DNA of 60,000 bases from Tubiluchus corallicola (GCA_030141605.1 JAQGDQ010000025.1:232907-292906), one strand, 5' to 3'. Positions 1 through 13,784 are shown, counted from the stretch's first letter. Notes: a model not told the origin generated them from the sequence alone. Numbers and translations: made by a program.

Positions 1-1500
1 AGTCGGCTACAGCGGTTAGTCGGTTACATAGCGGCCTATCTACCGTTTCTTCAGTCCTTGTTTTATCTAGCCTTTTGTTTTTTCCTTTTGATTTACCTCT
101 ACGTTGACACCATTTTTCTTTCATAGCTGCATCACTTCCGGTATGCACTCATTTAATTCAATCAATTTATGGAGATGATCACTATAGAAGTAATTTGTGG
201 TTGTTGTTGATTCTCCCAATATTTCTGTACCCTTCTTGCATGATAATAACGCTCAGTGTGTCCCTCTTCATTATAACGGGGGTGGAGGGGGGCGCATATC
301 TAATTTAAAATTATTTCCATAATTTGCTTTTATTGCAATCGTATTAAGTTTCCCAGGCGAGCACTGAATGACAAGCAAACAAACATCAACAAATGTTGTC
401 GGTTTGCAAGATCAATTGTATGAACTCACTTGTAAATCACACTACATAAATCATTCACTTTGTTGTGACTCGTTTTCAGTTTCTTCTTCCTTGATTACAA
501 TTACAGTTTTAACTGTAATGGAGGCAAACTTTTCTGTAAGAGCTTATTTTTAGTTCTTACGACATTGATTACTACATAATCATAATTATGATACAGTACA
601 TAATTACAGTACTTAAGTCATTTAGAAAATAGTATTGCGTTGTTTGGCTCGTCACCAGGTAAGGGACAAGTACAAAACTCTTATACGGAAATAATAACTG
701 TAATTTCTAATAAACGGGAAAACAGAATGCGAATTACAGGAATCAAAATTCAGAAGTAATATTATAGATTGTCTCTCCATAATTTCCATAACAGATCATA
801 GAGTCCAATGAACTGCCAGACATTATGTCTAGGGCATTCACAATGTTGCTCTCACACCTACAAGGCATTTGCAAATCACTTAGACAGAAGAAAATCATTT
901 TCCCCATTATTGTCCTTATGGTACCTTTAAAATGGTAGACCAGATAAAGTCTATAATATGCACTGGGGAAACAGGCATGTATCACCCAGGACTTCTTCAT
1001 AATGCTAGTGCAAACTTTATGCATTGCAGGACTCTGTAGACTGTTAACTTGTAATTAATAGATCTACTGGGCAGCACAGAGATCTGCATACAGGTACACT
1101 TGAGAATATAATATTAATTGGCAGTGCAAACTACACAAAGAATGTTATTATCATCTAACTAAACTGCTCAATATGCTAGTTGCAAAAACATGGTCAAGAT
1201 AAATGGTGATAAATTTTGTACTCACAAAGAATTTTAAAACTAATGTGTGACATCTTTCAATGTCTATTCAAAGTTAATTACGTGGCAGGAATCTGAATTG
1301 ATGATGTTACAAGTGAATGCATGTTCGGAAATCTTCCCAACTCAATTCGAAATAAAATTCAGTTCGATTCGAATTTGAAAATCGCAAATTCGGTTCGAAT
1401 TCGCTTTCTGGTATAGAATGCTCACCACTAACCATTTACCCACACCAGTGGAGAGGGTTACGAATAATCACAATCATCTGTGTTCCTGTTTGGTTTGTGT
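1..1500. other. Gene-free upstream region
   Basis: I find no coding exon here on either strand. Open frames at 368-553 (+) and 743-1024 (-) have no splice context and no recognisable domain. Around 1340-1410 there is a cluster of TTCGAA/GAATTCG motifs that recurs in inverted orientation near 56740-56830, so it is probably a dispersed repeat. Confidence 0.6.
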
Positions 1501-1509
1501 CACAACAAA

Positions 1510-1572
1510 GGCATAAAATTTATACATTATTGGAGTCGACGACGCTTTTCTTCTTCCAGTAAGATGGTGAGT
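1510..1572 (+). promoter_or_regulatory. Candidate core promoter and first exon with TOP-like start
   Basis: A TATA-like CATAAAAT (1512-1519) lies about 30 bases before a pyrimidine tract CTTTTCTTCTTCC (1545-1557), which resembles a 5'TOP transcription start. Two donors follow at once: CCA|GTAAGA (exon end 1558) and ATG|GTGAGT (ATG at 1564-1566, exon end 1566). The first would give a non-coding exon for the SAP-RRM gene that starts at 3613. The second is the layout often seen in ribosomal-protein genes, but I found no ribosomal-protein exon downstream. If the ATG-containing exon were spliced to 3593, its frame would meet a stop after a few codons, so that ATG cannot start the SAP-RRM protein. 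Inferred from sequence only. Confidence 0.4.
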
Positions 1573-1659
1573 GAAAGTAGCCTGTTACTGTGCCATCAAT
1601 GCGCATATCTATGGTTACGCACCTATCATAAATATTAAAGTAGTAGATAGGCGGCAAAG

Positions 1660-1730
1660 CACGTAATGCGTGCGCATTGCACGCATGCTCTCCTTCTGAT
1701 TGTTCTTTTACAGCATGCGCACTCTGCTGT
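1660..1730. promoter_or_regulatory. CpG-containing GCGCA/GCATGC cluster
   Basis: Several alternating purine-pyrimidine motifs (GCGTGCGCATTGC, CACGCATGC, GCATGCGCAC) occur within about 70 bases just after the candidate promoter. The last resembles an NRF1-type GCATGCGC site. CpG is otherwise sparse in the surrounding DNA, so this may be part of a promoter. Weak evidence. Confidence 0.25.
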
Positions 1731-1974
1731 GTACAGTTATCATAGTGCTTTGTTCGCCATTTTTGGTGTGTGTTAGTGTTTAATAGTTATTCTTTTTTTC
1801 TCTTAGTAGAAAAGATTGTTGTATCTTCTTTTAGTAGATAGTGTCGAAGACCATTCTTATTGACAGTTACGTACTAGACATACCTGGCCGCCTTAAAATT
1901 GACATAATAGACATAGACATTTTTATTTATCTCCTCATTTACACCTGTATACAAATTGACAATTATTTTTTTAG

Positions 1975-2081
1975 TTATTGATTAAAAAGGATAAATTAAG
2001 CATAATGGAAAGAATTAAGGGGGGTGCAGGAGAAAGGGTAGCGAAAGACCAATTGGTCATCGAGTCAGCTACCCTTCTCAG
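1975..2081 (+). other. Orphan exon-like segment
   Basis: A T-rich stretch ending in TTTTTTTAG precedes this segment, and it ends in CTCAG|GTTAGT. From an ATG at 2005 it reads 25 codons plus two bases without a stop, rich in Lys, Arg, Glu and Gly. Joining it to the acceptor at 3593 gives a stop within two codons, so it is not an upstream coding exon of the SAP-RRM gene in that frame. It could be an untranslated exon, an exon of another transcript or chance. Confidence 0.2.
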
Positions 2082-2089
2082 GTTAGTGA

Positions 2090-3590
2090 AAATTGTAAAA
2101 AATTTGTGGTGCTGCTGTTAACATGAATTTATGGGGGGATACATTAAACACGAAAGCGAAATAACTAAGTAAGCTATGCAACAAAGAAATAAAATGAAAA
2201 ATATGAAATGATGATTAACAAATTATGTAAAGCATTTAACTAACCGATTAAAACAAAAAACTAGAAAAAAGTCAAACCAAAAAAAGTATAAATAATATTA
2301 ATAAATCAGTGAAAGAAACAAAATATGTATAATAAACTCAAACGAAATATAATGAAGCACAGATATGCAATCGTGTCAAATTAAGCGTAATGATAAAATA
2401 CTATGGAATGCAAGAACTAGTGCAGAAATATGGAGCAAACAAAATATGTAGTGAAATTTGAGTATGTGACTAAATAGACTATATGGCTCAAAAAATATAA
2501 TAAAAACTTAATGATAACTGTGAAACAATGAGCAAAATAATCATAATAAAGTGAATATATATGAAGTGAGAAAAGCATAATATGGAAGTAAAAACATAAA
2601 TGGAGTAGGCACAGCTATAAAAAAGTATGAGAAAAACTGTTGTAGTTGCTTGATTTGTTTGAAGATTATTGTTTACCTTCCCTTTTCATAGTTGCGAAGA
2701 AATAATAACAATTTTACACTTTGATGAGAAGATGTACTATCGTAATATAATTACAGTTAATAGATTAGCTCAAGGGTAATACTTTAACACTAACAGGGAA
2801 GATTTATCAGATTTGATCTTAGCAGAAAAGTCACACATGGTAATTAGAAATATTTTGCTCATTATCGCTGTTTACTGTCTACTTCGAGTAAATATTTAAG
2901 GTCAATAGTCAAAAGTCAATATCTAAAGGCTGTAAAGTTTCAAGTTAACAATTATGCATATCTGCATAGTGGAGAATCCTTTATTCTTAATCGCCGGACT
3001 TCGTTATGTTATGTTGCATGCCTCAATTTTTAAGCTGTATATCTTCAATATTAAATAAATAATAAGTAGTATACCACATTCAAGTAAAATCCTTAAATTT
3101 AGGTTGCATTTAAGCTTCCAAAATATACTCTATATAATGAGTAATATACCACTTTCAAGAAGATTTAAATTCTTAAATTTAGCTTGCATGTAAGCTTCCA
3201 AAAAATACTCATCAGCGAGTGGGCCTACCTCACACACCCCTACCTGAATTGTGGAATCTCACTTATTTCATTCTCTGCTCCTTTGCAGAATGATTGAGTA
3301 TTCTGTTTCAGAAAGCAAATTGAACGCGAATCAAAATGAATTTCAATATGCATGTGGTTTGTTTAGTGTCATTAATTTTAAGTAACTTGTACATCGGGTG
3401 CGGGCCAGTTCGACAGGGGATTTTTTGTTTCAGTTGCTCATTATTTAGTTTCCTTTCAGTTACCTGGTCATAACAGAACTAGGTAAGCTGTAAGCCTGAA
3501 TTATCTAATCAGCGTGGGTTGAGGGATCCTGCTTATTGTGTTAACCAGGCAAAATTTGTTTTCTTTCTTAATCTGTTAATTCTCTTGTTT
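2090..3590. other. AT-rich stretch without a gene
   Basis: Strongly A/T-rich, especially 2150-2660, with no exon that I can support. It contains two similar segments of about 75 bases (near 3044-3130 and 3125-3205) sharing TAAATTTAG, TTGCATGTAAGCTTCC and AAATACTC-type words, a short local duplication. If the 1.5 kb promoter belongs to the next gene, this is its first intron. Confidence 0.5.
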
Positions 3591-3612
3591 AGCAATTGAC
3601 GTCATCTCTACA

Positions 3613-6600
3613 ATGTCTGCTACAGCTGCTGACTGGGAAAAGTTGAGTATTGGTGTGGTTAGGGCGGAGTGCAAGAATAGAGGTCTAGCAACAACGGGCA
3701 AGAAAGCAGAAATGGTGGACCGTCTCGTTAAAGACGATTTAGGTAATTAATCATTGTTAAATTGTATGTGTGCCTGCAGAAAAGAGAAAGCTGCAAGAAT
3801 GGCTGAGAACAGGGCAGTAGTGAACCTGAAGTTCTGGACTTCTGGTCAATTTGATTACTTTGGAGTTGCGTAAAATCCATTAAGATCCCAACAACAATAT
3901 CCAGACACTGCATTTATACATTTATCTTTGTTATAAATTGAAATCCTAAGTTCACTATGTTGATTTTCCGACTATATTAGCTGAGTTCTTGAAAAAACAT
4001 CTTAAATAAAATATTGTGCAACTTTCCTAAGAATTTTCTCTGCTGGGACCTTTTGCAAGAATGTATCCCTGAGGCATGAAAAGAAAATGTCTGCATCTAG
4101 GAAAATTTGTGTTTTTTCCCATAAAACATTGTAAGCATGCTTAATAAGCACTTTGTGCCAGCGTGAACCAGAAGCTATGTGGTACAGTTACTGCACTGTG
4201 CGCTCATTGTCAATGTACTCAACGGTAAACCACATTACTGAATGATTGAAGCAAAAGGATGTGTTGTTGTTGAGGTAAATTTTATGAGTTTTTAAATATG
4301 AAAATTTTGTTTACTATTTGTAATTTGCTAGACGTAAAGTGTTACTTGCGCCACTTGTTTCCTTCTCTTGAAATTTTGTGACTTTTGTACGATTTCTTTA
4401 GGTATTGTACTGTATTAAATGACAATTAATTTCAATAATTCTTTGTTTGTTTAATGACATTTTTGTGCTTCAGAGAAAAGTCAGGAGATCGTTACTTCTG
4501 ATAAAGAAGAAGATGAAGAAGATGCTCCAGAATCTGAGGAACAGGTACGTGTGTTACAGTAACATTCAGAAGTTTATAAGTCTACTTCCACTGTCAAGTG
4601 TATTCATTTGCAGGGATGTATCACTAGTAGTGGTATGTCTTGTGCTATAACAGCAGTATATGTTCGTTTTTTTTATTAGAACGGTGTAGGTGAAGAAGAT
4701 GATAAACATGACAAAGAAGATGAAAAAACAAGTGAGAGAAAAGCTGATGTAAGGAAACACATGGGAGATGATGATGACATAATGGAGTTTGGCGATGGAG
4801 GTGATGACATGCGGATGATCGATGAGGTTTTAGCAGAATGCGGAGATGATGGTGATTTAGACGACGATCTTGCGCTGATGGACGACGAAGAAAACGAAAA
4901 TGCCAAAGACGAGGAAACGAAGGAAGAAGAAGAAGCAAAAGAAGACGATGGTGATAAAGACCAAGAGAGCCACGACAATGAGGAAAGTGGAGAAGTTATT
5001 AAAACCGAAGATGATGCTGAAAAGAGTGAAGTGCACGAGGAGGCAGGCGATGAACATGGGGAAGATAGCAAAGAAGCATCAGAAGGTGCTGCCGCAAAGG
5101 AAGAAAGTGATGTAAAGGATGATATTGTGCCTGACGTCACTAAAGCTATAACCGAGGAAGGCCAGGATGATAAAGATGAGTATGAAATAGGTACGTTGTT
5201 TGATCAGTAGTGTTCCTTAAATTATTTTAATTATTTGCTTGATAAGTTGGTCAGCAGAAAGTGTGAAAATAGTCTAAGCACTAAGATAAAAAACTCATTT
5301 TTAAATTTACATTGAATGTTTTTTTCAGTTCCAATTGATCCAAAGCACAGGGTTCTGATAAAGAATATTATAACTAATGACTTGAAAAGTCCAACATTCC
5401 TGGATGCTTTAGATGACGCTACTGAATTCACCATGTGTTTCAAACGAGACCAAAGTAATAAACCAAGGACATACATTCAGCACAAAACATTTGGGTAATT
5501 TGTCATAAATGCCATTCAATAATCAGTCATTTTTTGGAGCTTCGTCCTTTAGTAATAATGACCGTACAGTTGTGATGTTGTTTTGTTTTTTGTGTTTTCA
5601 GAATGATCGATTTGATTTATCCTTCTTCAAGTCGAGCTGATGCAGTTGTTTCAAGATTCAAGCGCATCAGATTTGGTTCAAAACATGATTTGCAGATTGT
5701 CTATCCTGCTGATCCTGAGCAAAAATGTAAGTTTTAATGTTTTCTCCATTGGGCAGCTGTATGAAAATCACCGTGCGAAATTTCAGCAAACGTTTATGTA
5801 GATTAGAGAAATTCAGTAACTATGGATGCAGTTTTATTTTTAAATCTAATTCATGCTAATGAGTTGTACTAACATTGTCACCAATTAGAATTATTAGCAG
5901 TATTATCTTAAAAAATGTGACATAAAAATGCTTTTAATGAGTCTGTGATATTACTGTTATTATTACTGTTGTTGTTGCTGTTGTTGTTGTTGTCATCATC
6001 GTCTATTTATTTATTTTTAGATGATTTCAACTTGCCATGGGAAGTTAAGCAGAAGAAGCCTAAGCCAGGTCTGTAATCTTATAATGTATGTGTGTTACTT
6101 GTATGTCAGCCTCCCTTTTAAGGAAATCCTAAAATACCACCTTTTTGATGTACATGTGGCTTTCGTATCTCGTTACAGCTGACTTTCACTTCTAGTGCCA
6201 AAATCCTGGCCAAATTTGCAAACTTTGTCGCTAGTAAAACTTTGTAAAAGCCCTCTTTTGTTGTTATCTTTTTCTAGATTTTGATATCATTACTAGGCTT
6301 CTGTCTGAAAATGGGCCAAAGTCACTTTCTTACCTGCATATAGTACTTCAGTTCATCAGATGTATTGTTTAATGAATGGCTTATAATATCCCTCAGCCAT
6401 GGTCTTAATTTTTATTACTAGCAATCCCATACGAACTATCTTTGCTTGTATTTTAGTCGCTGATGAAATGCAAGATTTTGTTACTGTTAGATATTTGCAA
6501 CAAGTAATGCTTACCATAATTCCACTGACTGATATCAGCTGGAACTGCTGCTAAAATCTGTTGCATCTATCTGACGCACTGTGCTTCGTTTGCATATAAA

Positions 6601-9600
6601 GACAATGGAAAACTTAGTACTATACATTTCCCAGCATTGTGAGCAGTATGTACCTTGGGTCGACACTGTTTCTGTCGCATCTCTTCACAGGACGTGTACA
6701 ATTTCGCAAGCGGAGTCGATTTCTAAAATCGCGAAAGGAATCTGGCAGTCGAGAGGCTGCTGCTTTTGAAACTTTTCCTACGTGAAATATAATCTAACCA
6801 ATTCTGTTTGTTTCGCAAGCTTCTAGGATCTTTTTATCTCATACTAAAAACTTTGGATTGCCTGTTTTGTCTCCAGCACCCATTCCGGATACCCAGAAGT
6901 TGGTCGTTACAAACTTACCTAAATCTACGTCGGAAGAAATGCTCAAGTCAATGTTCAGCGAGGCTAGCAGCGTTTTTCGACAACCTCGAGATGAGAGCAA
7001 GGAGTGTACTGGGTAAACAACAAGTGCTATTAATATCTTACTTCCACACATATGAAATAATCATCCTTTGATTGACCTGCAACATTAAACTACACACTTC
7101 TACCAACACTTATCAAGCTACCATATCAACATCTTACAAATTACTTGTCATTACCTTTTATGTTCATGTTCCTGTTATTTGAAATAGAACTTTAGTTTAG
7201 CCAATTTTGTTCTTCAACGTGGTTAGCAGCACTGTGATTTGCCTAGTTAATTTTTTTATGATTATTGTCATTCTTATGCAAGGTGAAGGTAAGTAAAAGC
7301 TGCTTGTAATCACCGTTACTGGTGGTTTGTTTCTGAGATTCAAAAACTAATACATAGGTAAATAGACCTTTTTTAATATTCGTTTTAGTGCAGACTTTAG
7401 CAAAATCTAGTACATTTCTGACCTTACCATCAAAAATATTAATGTTTTTCCTACAAATGTTCACAAGTTTTACTGTTTGATCACCTGAATTACTAGTAAT
7501 ATTAGCGCTTAGAATATTGCATTAGCTTGCATGTTGTGGCAGTCTGCCGAAAGTACACATTAGAGTGATGCTGTTCACAATTTACTAATGAAAGATTGGC
7601 GAGTTTTTTATAAAACATACGATGTTTGCTATAGATTGGCTGTGTTAGTATTCGAGAGTGCAAAAGCCACAGAAGAAGCACGGAACAAATACCATGGATT
7701 CAGCATTGATGATGGTGACAAAACTCATCAATTGAAAGTATTCTCTCCCTTGGGACACAGTAAGTACTAGGAAATAAATGTTTCGTTGTTCGACATTGTC
7801 TCCGTGTACAAGGTACTTGAAGGTATTGTGGCACTTGATTACAACTTGCCTAATTTTTCAATAAAATTTTAAGGGCAAAAATATGCATTTTGGCTGTTTG
7901 AGGATTAAAACTAGACAGTCACAAAAATTACCCTTGCTAACAGTTCTTTTCCTAAAAATATCTGTAACCATTAGCTGCTGTGCTTGATTTTTGCAAGCAC
8001 AATAACATAGAACATTACCACAATTAACTTGAGAGTCAGTAGGTCACTGTGCTCAAAAGTCAAGATTGATCTTCAAATCAAGAGCAAATTTTAACCAGTA
8101 ATCCTTATGAAATGAGTTAGAAAACTGTTTTGGAAAATGTTTTTTATCAATCTAAATTCGATCTATTACTTTGGTAAAAGCAGCACATAGTTCCATTTTA
8201 GGCATTTTTGTCTATTTTTAGCAAAGGTTGTGCCTCTGGCTTTAAGAGATCTTTGTGAATGTGGCATGTCAATAGTCTTTGGATATTCCTTTCTGTAATA
8301 GACTTATGTAGACTTTATGGAGGAGCGCTATCCACATGATTTTTTTTTCAAAACTTTCCTAGAATACCATCTGCAAAAAAATTTTTATGCCTTTTTGGTG
8401 AGAGTTTAGGAGAAAGCTAGTTTTTCGTAGCTTTTTGGGAAGAGAAATAACTAACTTACTAGGCACTGTGATTTTCTTCCTCCACCAATGAGATGATCCA
8501 AATCCCCATTTGCAGCTAGAAAACTATAAAGCACATAGGTCATTGTTATTACCTTATTACCTTGCGTTCAGCATGAAGAGTAATATTAATAAGACTCTGT
8601 ATGGAATATCCATACATTTGTGGATACAGATATTTCAATTTAGTTCTGATTATGCATAAAGTTTTGCTATTTTAAATTAGTCTTACCATTTTGTGAAAGT
8701 TAAATCTGTGCCTAGACTTTAGTTTTGTTTTTGTTAAATGTTAAGACACTTTGAAAGATTGTATACAAGACCTTATAAAATTTCAATGTTCCAAAAATCT
8801 GATTAAATTATTATTGTCTTGTGATGAGTAACATTCAGTTTTATTGCTTCAATGAGTATATATTTTTTCATTTCAGCATATAATGTTTTATATAACGTGT
8901 TTAGGGTGTTACCGCACAAAGTTGGCTGCTTTAAAGTTGAAGCAGATTATTGCAACTTACAAAAAAGCTGAGAAAGAAGTGCCTGAAAGTGTGACACAAA
9001 AATTACAGAAATGTCAGCAGGTTCACAAGGCTTTACTAAAACAAATGCAGGATCAACAAAAGGTATAAATTTAAATAATTCTCATTTGTGGAGCAGACTG
9101 CTTGAAGGGAGAAAACCAAGTTTTGAAATACTTAAGATATTCCTGACATAGGAACCAGGTTTGTTGCCAAAGTAAGAAATCGGTTGGATAGCAATCTTTC
9201 TTTTAATTATTCCTAGTTATAGCTCGCTTTACGATTTTTATGGCAGTGCTTTGTCATTGCACTACTAATGCGCAAATGAAATGTGATGATTGTTGTCTGT
9301 CTGCAAAAATTAATTTTAAAAACTAGTGTTGTGATTCGGCAAATAAGCAATTTAGCGGAAACTTGAATAAACAAAGTGTAATAAATGTTCGTTTATAACT
9401 GCTTTACTTGTGTTCAATAATTACAGCTGCAATAATAATATAATTTAACCCAATGTAAAGTAATTAGCTCAATTTGTTTTGCGTATAGAAATAAATACCT
9501 TATCTCTTATCTTTTGTGACAGGTTTTGCACATTCCAGCATTTCATCCAAATTCATTTAATCTGATAATCCGAAGTTAACCAACCTGTTCCATTTTATGC

Positions 9601-12600
9601 ATTGCATTGCAATTTTCAAGCTGTTAAATCCTGTTCTTTTACTGTGTTTTGTACATGTTAATTTTCATTGCGTTGTTTTTAATACTACAGAAACAAGCTG
9701 AAGCAAGCAAATCCAAATCTGACAGATCTTCAAGCAAAGATCGCAGACGGGTAAGACTGCTATGACAGTGTGTTAGAACCAGGGATGTTACCTAAACTGA
9801 AATTACAAACCGAAACCTAAATTTATGAAACATAGGAAACTGATACCGAAAGCGAAACCAAACTGAAATAACTACTGTTAGAACTGTTTAAAAAACGAAA
9901 ATTCTAAAATAAGTAAAAATTTTGTTTTCTGTTTGTTTGCTTTTATTTGGCGTGATGCAAAGTTTCTGATAAAAATTTCTAATACAAAAGGGACAAGAAC
10001 ATTTCATAGTACAGAACCTCAAGCATGATGGAGTGGCTCTCCTTAGAAAATGTGTTATGTTTTTGAATTTAAGTACCCTTGTTTATTTTTAAAGATCATA
10101 ATGCTTCATTAAAAATAGCGCATTATTTTTATTGCCTATATTGCATGATTTATAAATTATGAATTATAAACATTAAACATGATTTTGCTCAAGTAAATTC
10201 AAAAATGGGTACTCAATTTAGTTTTAGGTTCTCAATTTAAAAGTGGTTTTAAATTGAGAACCTAAAACTTCACAGTCACTGAAGAGGCATCGCACTGCCT
10301 GTAAAGAGCATGTCACAAACTGTTATTTAAACGAAATTTGCGCTTTATTTGAACTAATTTGGCCAAGATTTTTCAGTGGTTTTTGACATCTAGGAAAAAG
10401 GAAAGGGTAAATTGGATAAATACTATTAAAACCGGAAAAAATATGAACGGAAATTATCCGAAATTTCGGCTACGATATTTTATTTAATAAATTTTGTCGA
10501 AACTGAAACTTAACCGAAAGTGCAATTATCGGCAAACCAAAACGAAAATTTTGTTCCAGTAACATCCCTGATTAGAACATTAATCTCCACCAGTGAAGTG
10601 AAGTGCCAACAGGCAAGCACAAAAATTCACATTTTTTTTATTTTAGAAAATACTGATGCAGATTTTTGCGGTAATAAATAATACTATTGTAAGATTAGTC
10701 ATTTTAGTTACGTATGTGTTTTATTTTCAGGAACGTAGCAGAGACAGATCTAGATCTAGACGTTCTCCAATTCGTGATCGTGGTTCTCGTCGACCCCTGG
10801 TGCGTGATGACAGACGTCCCAGGGGTGGCGGTTACAGAGGTGTGTGCTAAGCAGTTTGTTATTGTAAAGTTGTGAAACATAGTAAAAGTATTTTTATATG
10901 GAAAGTTGTTCATTTTTTCTACGTTTAGTGATTTTATTATGATATAATCCATTTATAATGAGGGCAGTTATATCAAACCTCTGGCTATTATTTGAAAGCC
11001 ATGCCATTTAAATATTTAAATAATATATGTAAACCTTGCTTAGTGAGTTGGGATATTGCAAGTTTTTACTTACTGGGAGGCAATTTATCCACCCTGTAAT
11101 TTTTACTAGCCGGGCATATAATGAACACGAATTCTAGAAAGTGCTTGCAGCAAGTACTGTTTCTTCAAAACTGGTTCAAAATGTCATCAAGTATCGTTCT
11201 TTACATCGTGTTACTTGCCCAAAGGTTAAACAACCCTTGAGTATTAATTTGTTGTGCATAATTAAAGTGCCATGGAGAGCCTTTTCAATAAATACAGAGA
11301 TTTTGTATTAACTAGCATATAGGTAGACTGACAGTAGATTTAGTTATCAGGTTACGTAGGCCCATGTTGGAATGCCTCCTAATCATAGATTATGCTGCAT
11401 CTGTAAAGCTATTTAAATAAAACCAAATAAATCATATTTTCTGCCGGTGCAGAGCTACTACAACTAGGGTCTCGCGCAGGCGTTTAACTAATGCAGTGAT
11501 GCAAGTAGCGTCCAGATCAAGCAGTTTGCAGGTGGTTTTTATAGAGTGCCTTTTTCCTGGCCTTCATTTCTGTGTTATACAAACACATAAATAATTGATT
11601 TTGTTATACTGAGGCTGATCTATGGCAAGCAAATTTTGGTGGTCTCCTGAAACGTTGTCACAAGTGGATTATTTTGTAGTTGGAAACAGTTTCAAGTTTC
11701 GATTATTTAGCTTACTGTGCTATTTCTTTTTGATTATTTAACTTACTGTGCTATTTAGTAATTGCATTTGACTTTTTCTTTGTACTTGTCTTTGATTTTT
11801 CTTTTACTTGCATAGTATCATCTGTATGTTATCATCACAGCACGTACAGCTTGTCTACAAAATTTTGTATTTTCAGGTTCCTATGATCAACGACAAGGTC
11901 GCATGCAAAATCCACCAAGTCTTCTCAGGTAATCATTCGTATTTTGTCCTATACCTGACACTGTTCAAGCTCAGCGTGACATAAAATATCTCTGATGCTA
12001 TAAAGCTTTCATTGAAAATGCTGTGGTCCAGTTAACCCTCTAATCAACAGACTAAAGAGGGAAAGGTAGTCTATTGAAGCTGATTCTTTATTGATTCAAA
12101 AGTTTTTTTCCCACAGTGTAAAACATCAGTTCGCAACCTTTCCTTTTAAGAAGACTGTTTGAGCATTGATTTGTTTGTAATCCAAATCCCATGGAAAGTA
12201 ATTTAGTTTAATCCGTTCCAGGTTATACATTTTACATCACATGTTAAGTTTCTGCGCTCGCTCTTCATAATGAAACCTTTTACTAACTCGCATTGTGATG
12301 AATAATTTACCCTACTGATGCTATCAGTGATCAGTCCACCATGATTTATTGGCAGCACTTTTCGAGACAGAAATAAAATTGGTCTGACAAATTTCTCTCA
12401 TGTTATTAGTACATGTTTGCTGGGTAATTGCTACATTCACTTCATTTGTACTAACATATTTCACGCAGTGTGGATGATATTAAGGCATGGGCATCTTTTA
12501 ACACACAGGTACTTGAGTGGTATGTGGGATAATTTGTGACAGGAATGTCTTACAAAGACACAGAAAGGCTATAATTTTTTGTGAAAATGGTCTTCCTTTA

Positions 12601-13784
12601 AGTTTTAAAGATTGGAATGGTCAGTTGGATCGCCAGATTTTGCTCCTGAAGTTCGTCGATTCGAGATTTAACTGTATCACAGTATTTCGTAATACCATAT
12701 TTTCTTATGGAAAAATTTGCTTGCATGTTTGTATTGTTTGTATGTTTGTCCTTTTGATTTTTCTGTTCTACATAAATGGTTGAAATCCCAGTTACTGTGT
12801 AGGTAGCATTTAATTGCTGTGCTGCTTTTTCATAAATTTTACACACAATTAAATATTTCAGCCTTCCCGTAAACCGTGGTGGATCTGGCCGATATGGCGT
12901 AAGTGAAACAAATATTTTCAGTTTATATATACGTATAAGTGATGTACTCAATGGCTTTAGTCAAACGAATGACTTATAACTGCCTTGGTGTTAACTGGTA
13001 GTTTTCTCAGTTTTAATCTTTTATTAATCCATTGTATACCTGCTTTGGCAATTGGATTATCATTTGAAATTCATCAAATGTTACTCTCACACAGATTTAC
13101 TTTGTATACATAGTTTGTGAATATATTGTGTACATACTGTTTTTTTAATGTGTACATAATATATGTTTTTAGGTATGAGATGGTCATGTATAGTGGCTGA
13201 CAAGCTTTTACACATTATCGTTTTGGCAGAGAACAGCGCTATGACATTATTTATTACTTCATTGGTGTTTTGTTAAAAAAAAACAGATTTTAAGATTCGT
13301 TGCTTCTCATTCAGTGTTTCTTCTTTTAGGGAGGAGGTTATGGTGGCGGCGGTGGTGGCGGTGGAGCTGATGTATTGGGAAATATAAGTACTTTGTTGAG
13401 GTATGTTTAGTGACTTGTTATTTACAGACGAATTTCATAGTACGTGCAGGTACTGTTTGCATTACGATGAAAGATTTCTTGTGTCAAGTCTGTTTCGTAC
13501 TGTGCTTTACATGTTTTGTTTTATCTTGCTTGGTGTCGTTGAGTTTCAGACATAGTGACATGTAATAGGCAAAGCGTGTTGATTTTTATTAAAACTATTA
13601 TTTTATCAATTATAGTCAGCAGCTGCAACAACTTCAGCAGCTGTCACATCACCAACAGCTGCAGCAGGCTGCTTCAATGGGCTATGGTGGTTCCTATTCT
13701 GACGGGCGTTACGGAGGTCTTGGACAAAAGCGCACATCGACTAGTGGATATGGAGGCGGTTATGGCAAACAAGGTCGATACTAA
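3613..13784 (+). CDS. SAP domain / tandem RRM RNA-binding protein (paralogue 1)
   Basis: Fifteen exons, 655 codons: 3613-3742, 4474-4544, 4680-5190, 5329-5494, 5602-5726, 6021-6068, 6877-7012, 7635-7759, 8905-9062, 9691-9750, 10731-10839, 11877-11928, 12862-12898, 13330-13400, 13616-13784. All joins use GT-AG and keep frame. Residues about 8-43 form a SAP helix-turn-helix (WEKLSIGVVRAECKNRGL...GKKAEMVDRL), known for binding scaffold DNA. Residues 44-237 are very rich in Asp/Glu. Residues 238-350 form a divergent first RRM (strand VLIKNI). Residues 351-437 form a clearer second RRM (RNP2-like KLVVTNLP; RNP1-like segment GLAVLVFE). About 491-547 is RS-rich, and the tail is Gly/Tyr/Gln-rich with poly-Gly and QQLQQL runs. 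The order resembles nucleolin plus a SAP domain. Inferred role: nuclear RNA or chromatin-associated RNA-binding protein; I do not recognise a named orthologue. Confidence 0.85.
9780..10570. mobile_element. Non-autonomous hAT-like element, copy 1
   Basis: The element begins CAGGGATGTTAC and ends GTAACATCCCTG, a perfect 12-bp terminal inverted repeat. It is flanked by GTTAGAAC on the left (9772-9779) and ATTAGAAC on the right (10571-10578), which match at 7 of 8 positions. An 8-bp target duplication with CAGGG-type ends is the hAT signature. No transposase frame is visible in 791 bp. It sits wholly inside the intron between exons 10 and 11 of the first SAP-RRM gene. A second copy lies at 52542-53584. 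Confidence 0.85.

Noticed and set aside
4566-5140. Long minus-strand frames opposite the acidic exon
   Set aside because: They are antisense shadows of the Glu/Asp-rich coding exon 4680-5190; composition is poly-Ser/Phe or His/Leu with no splice context.
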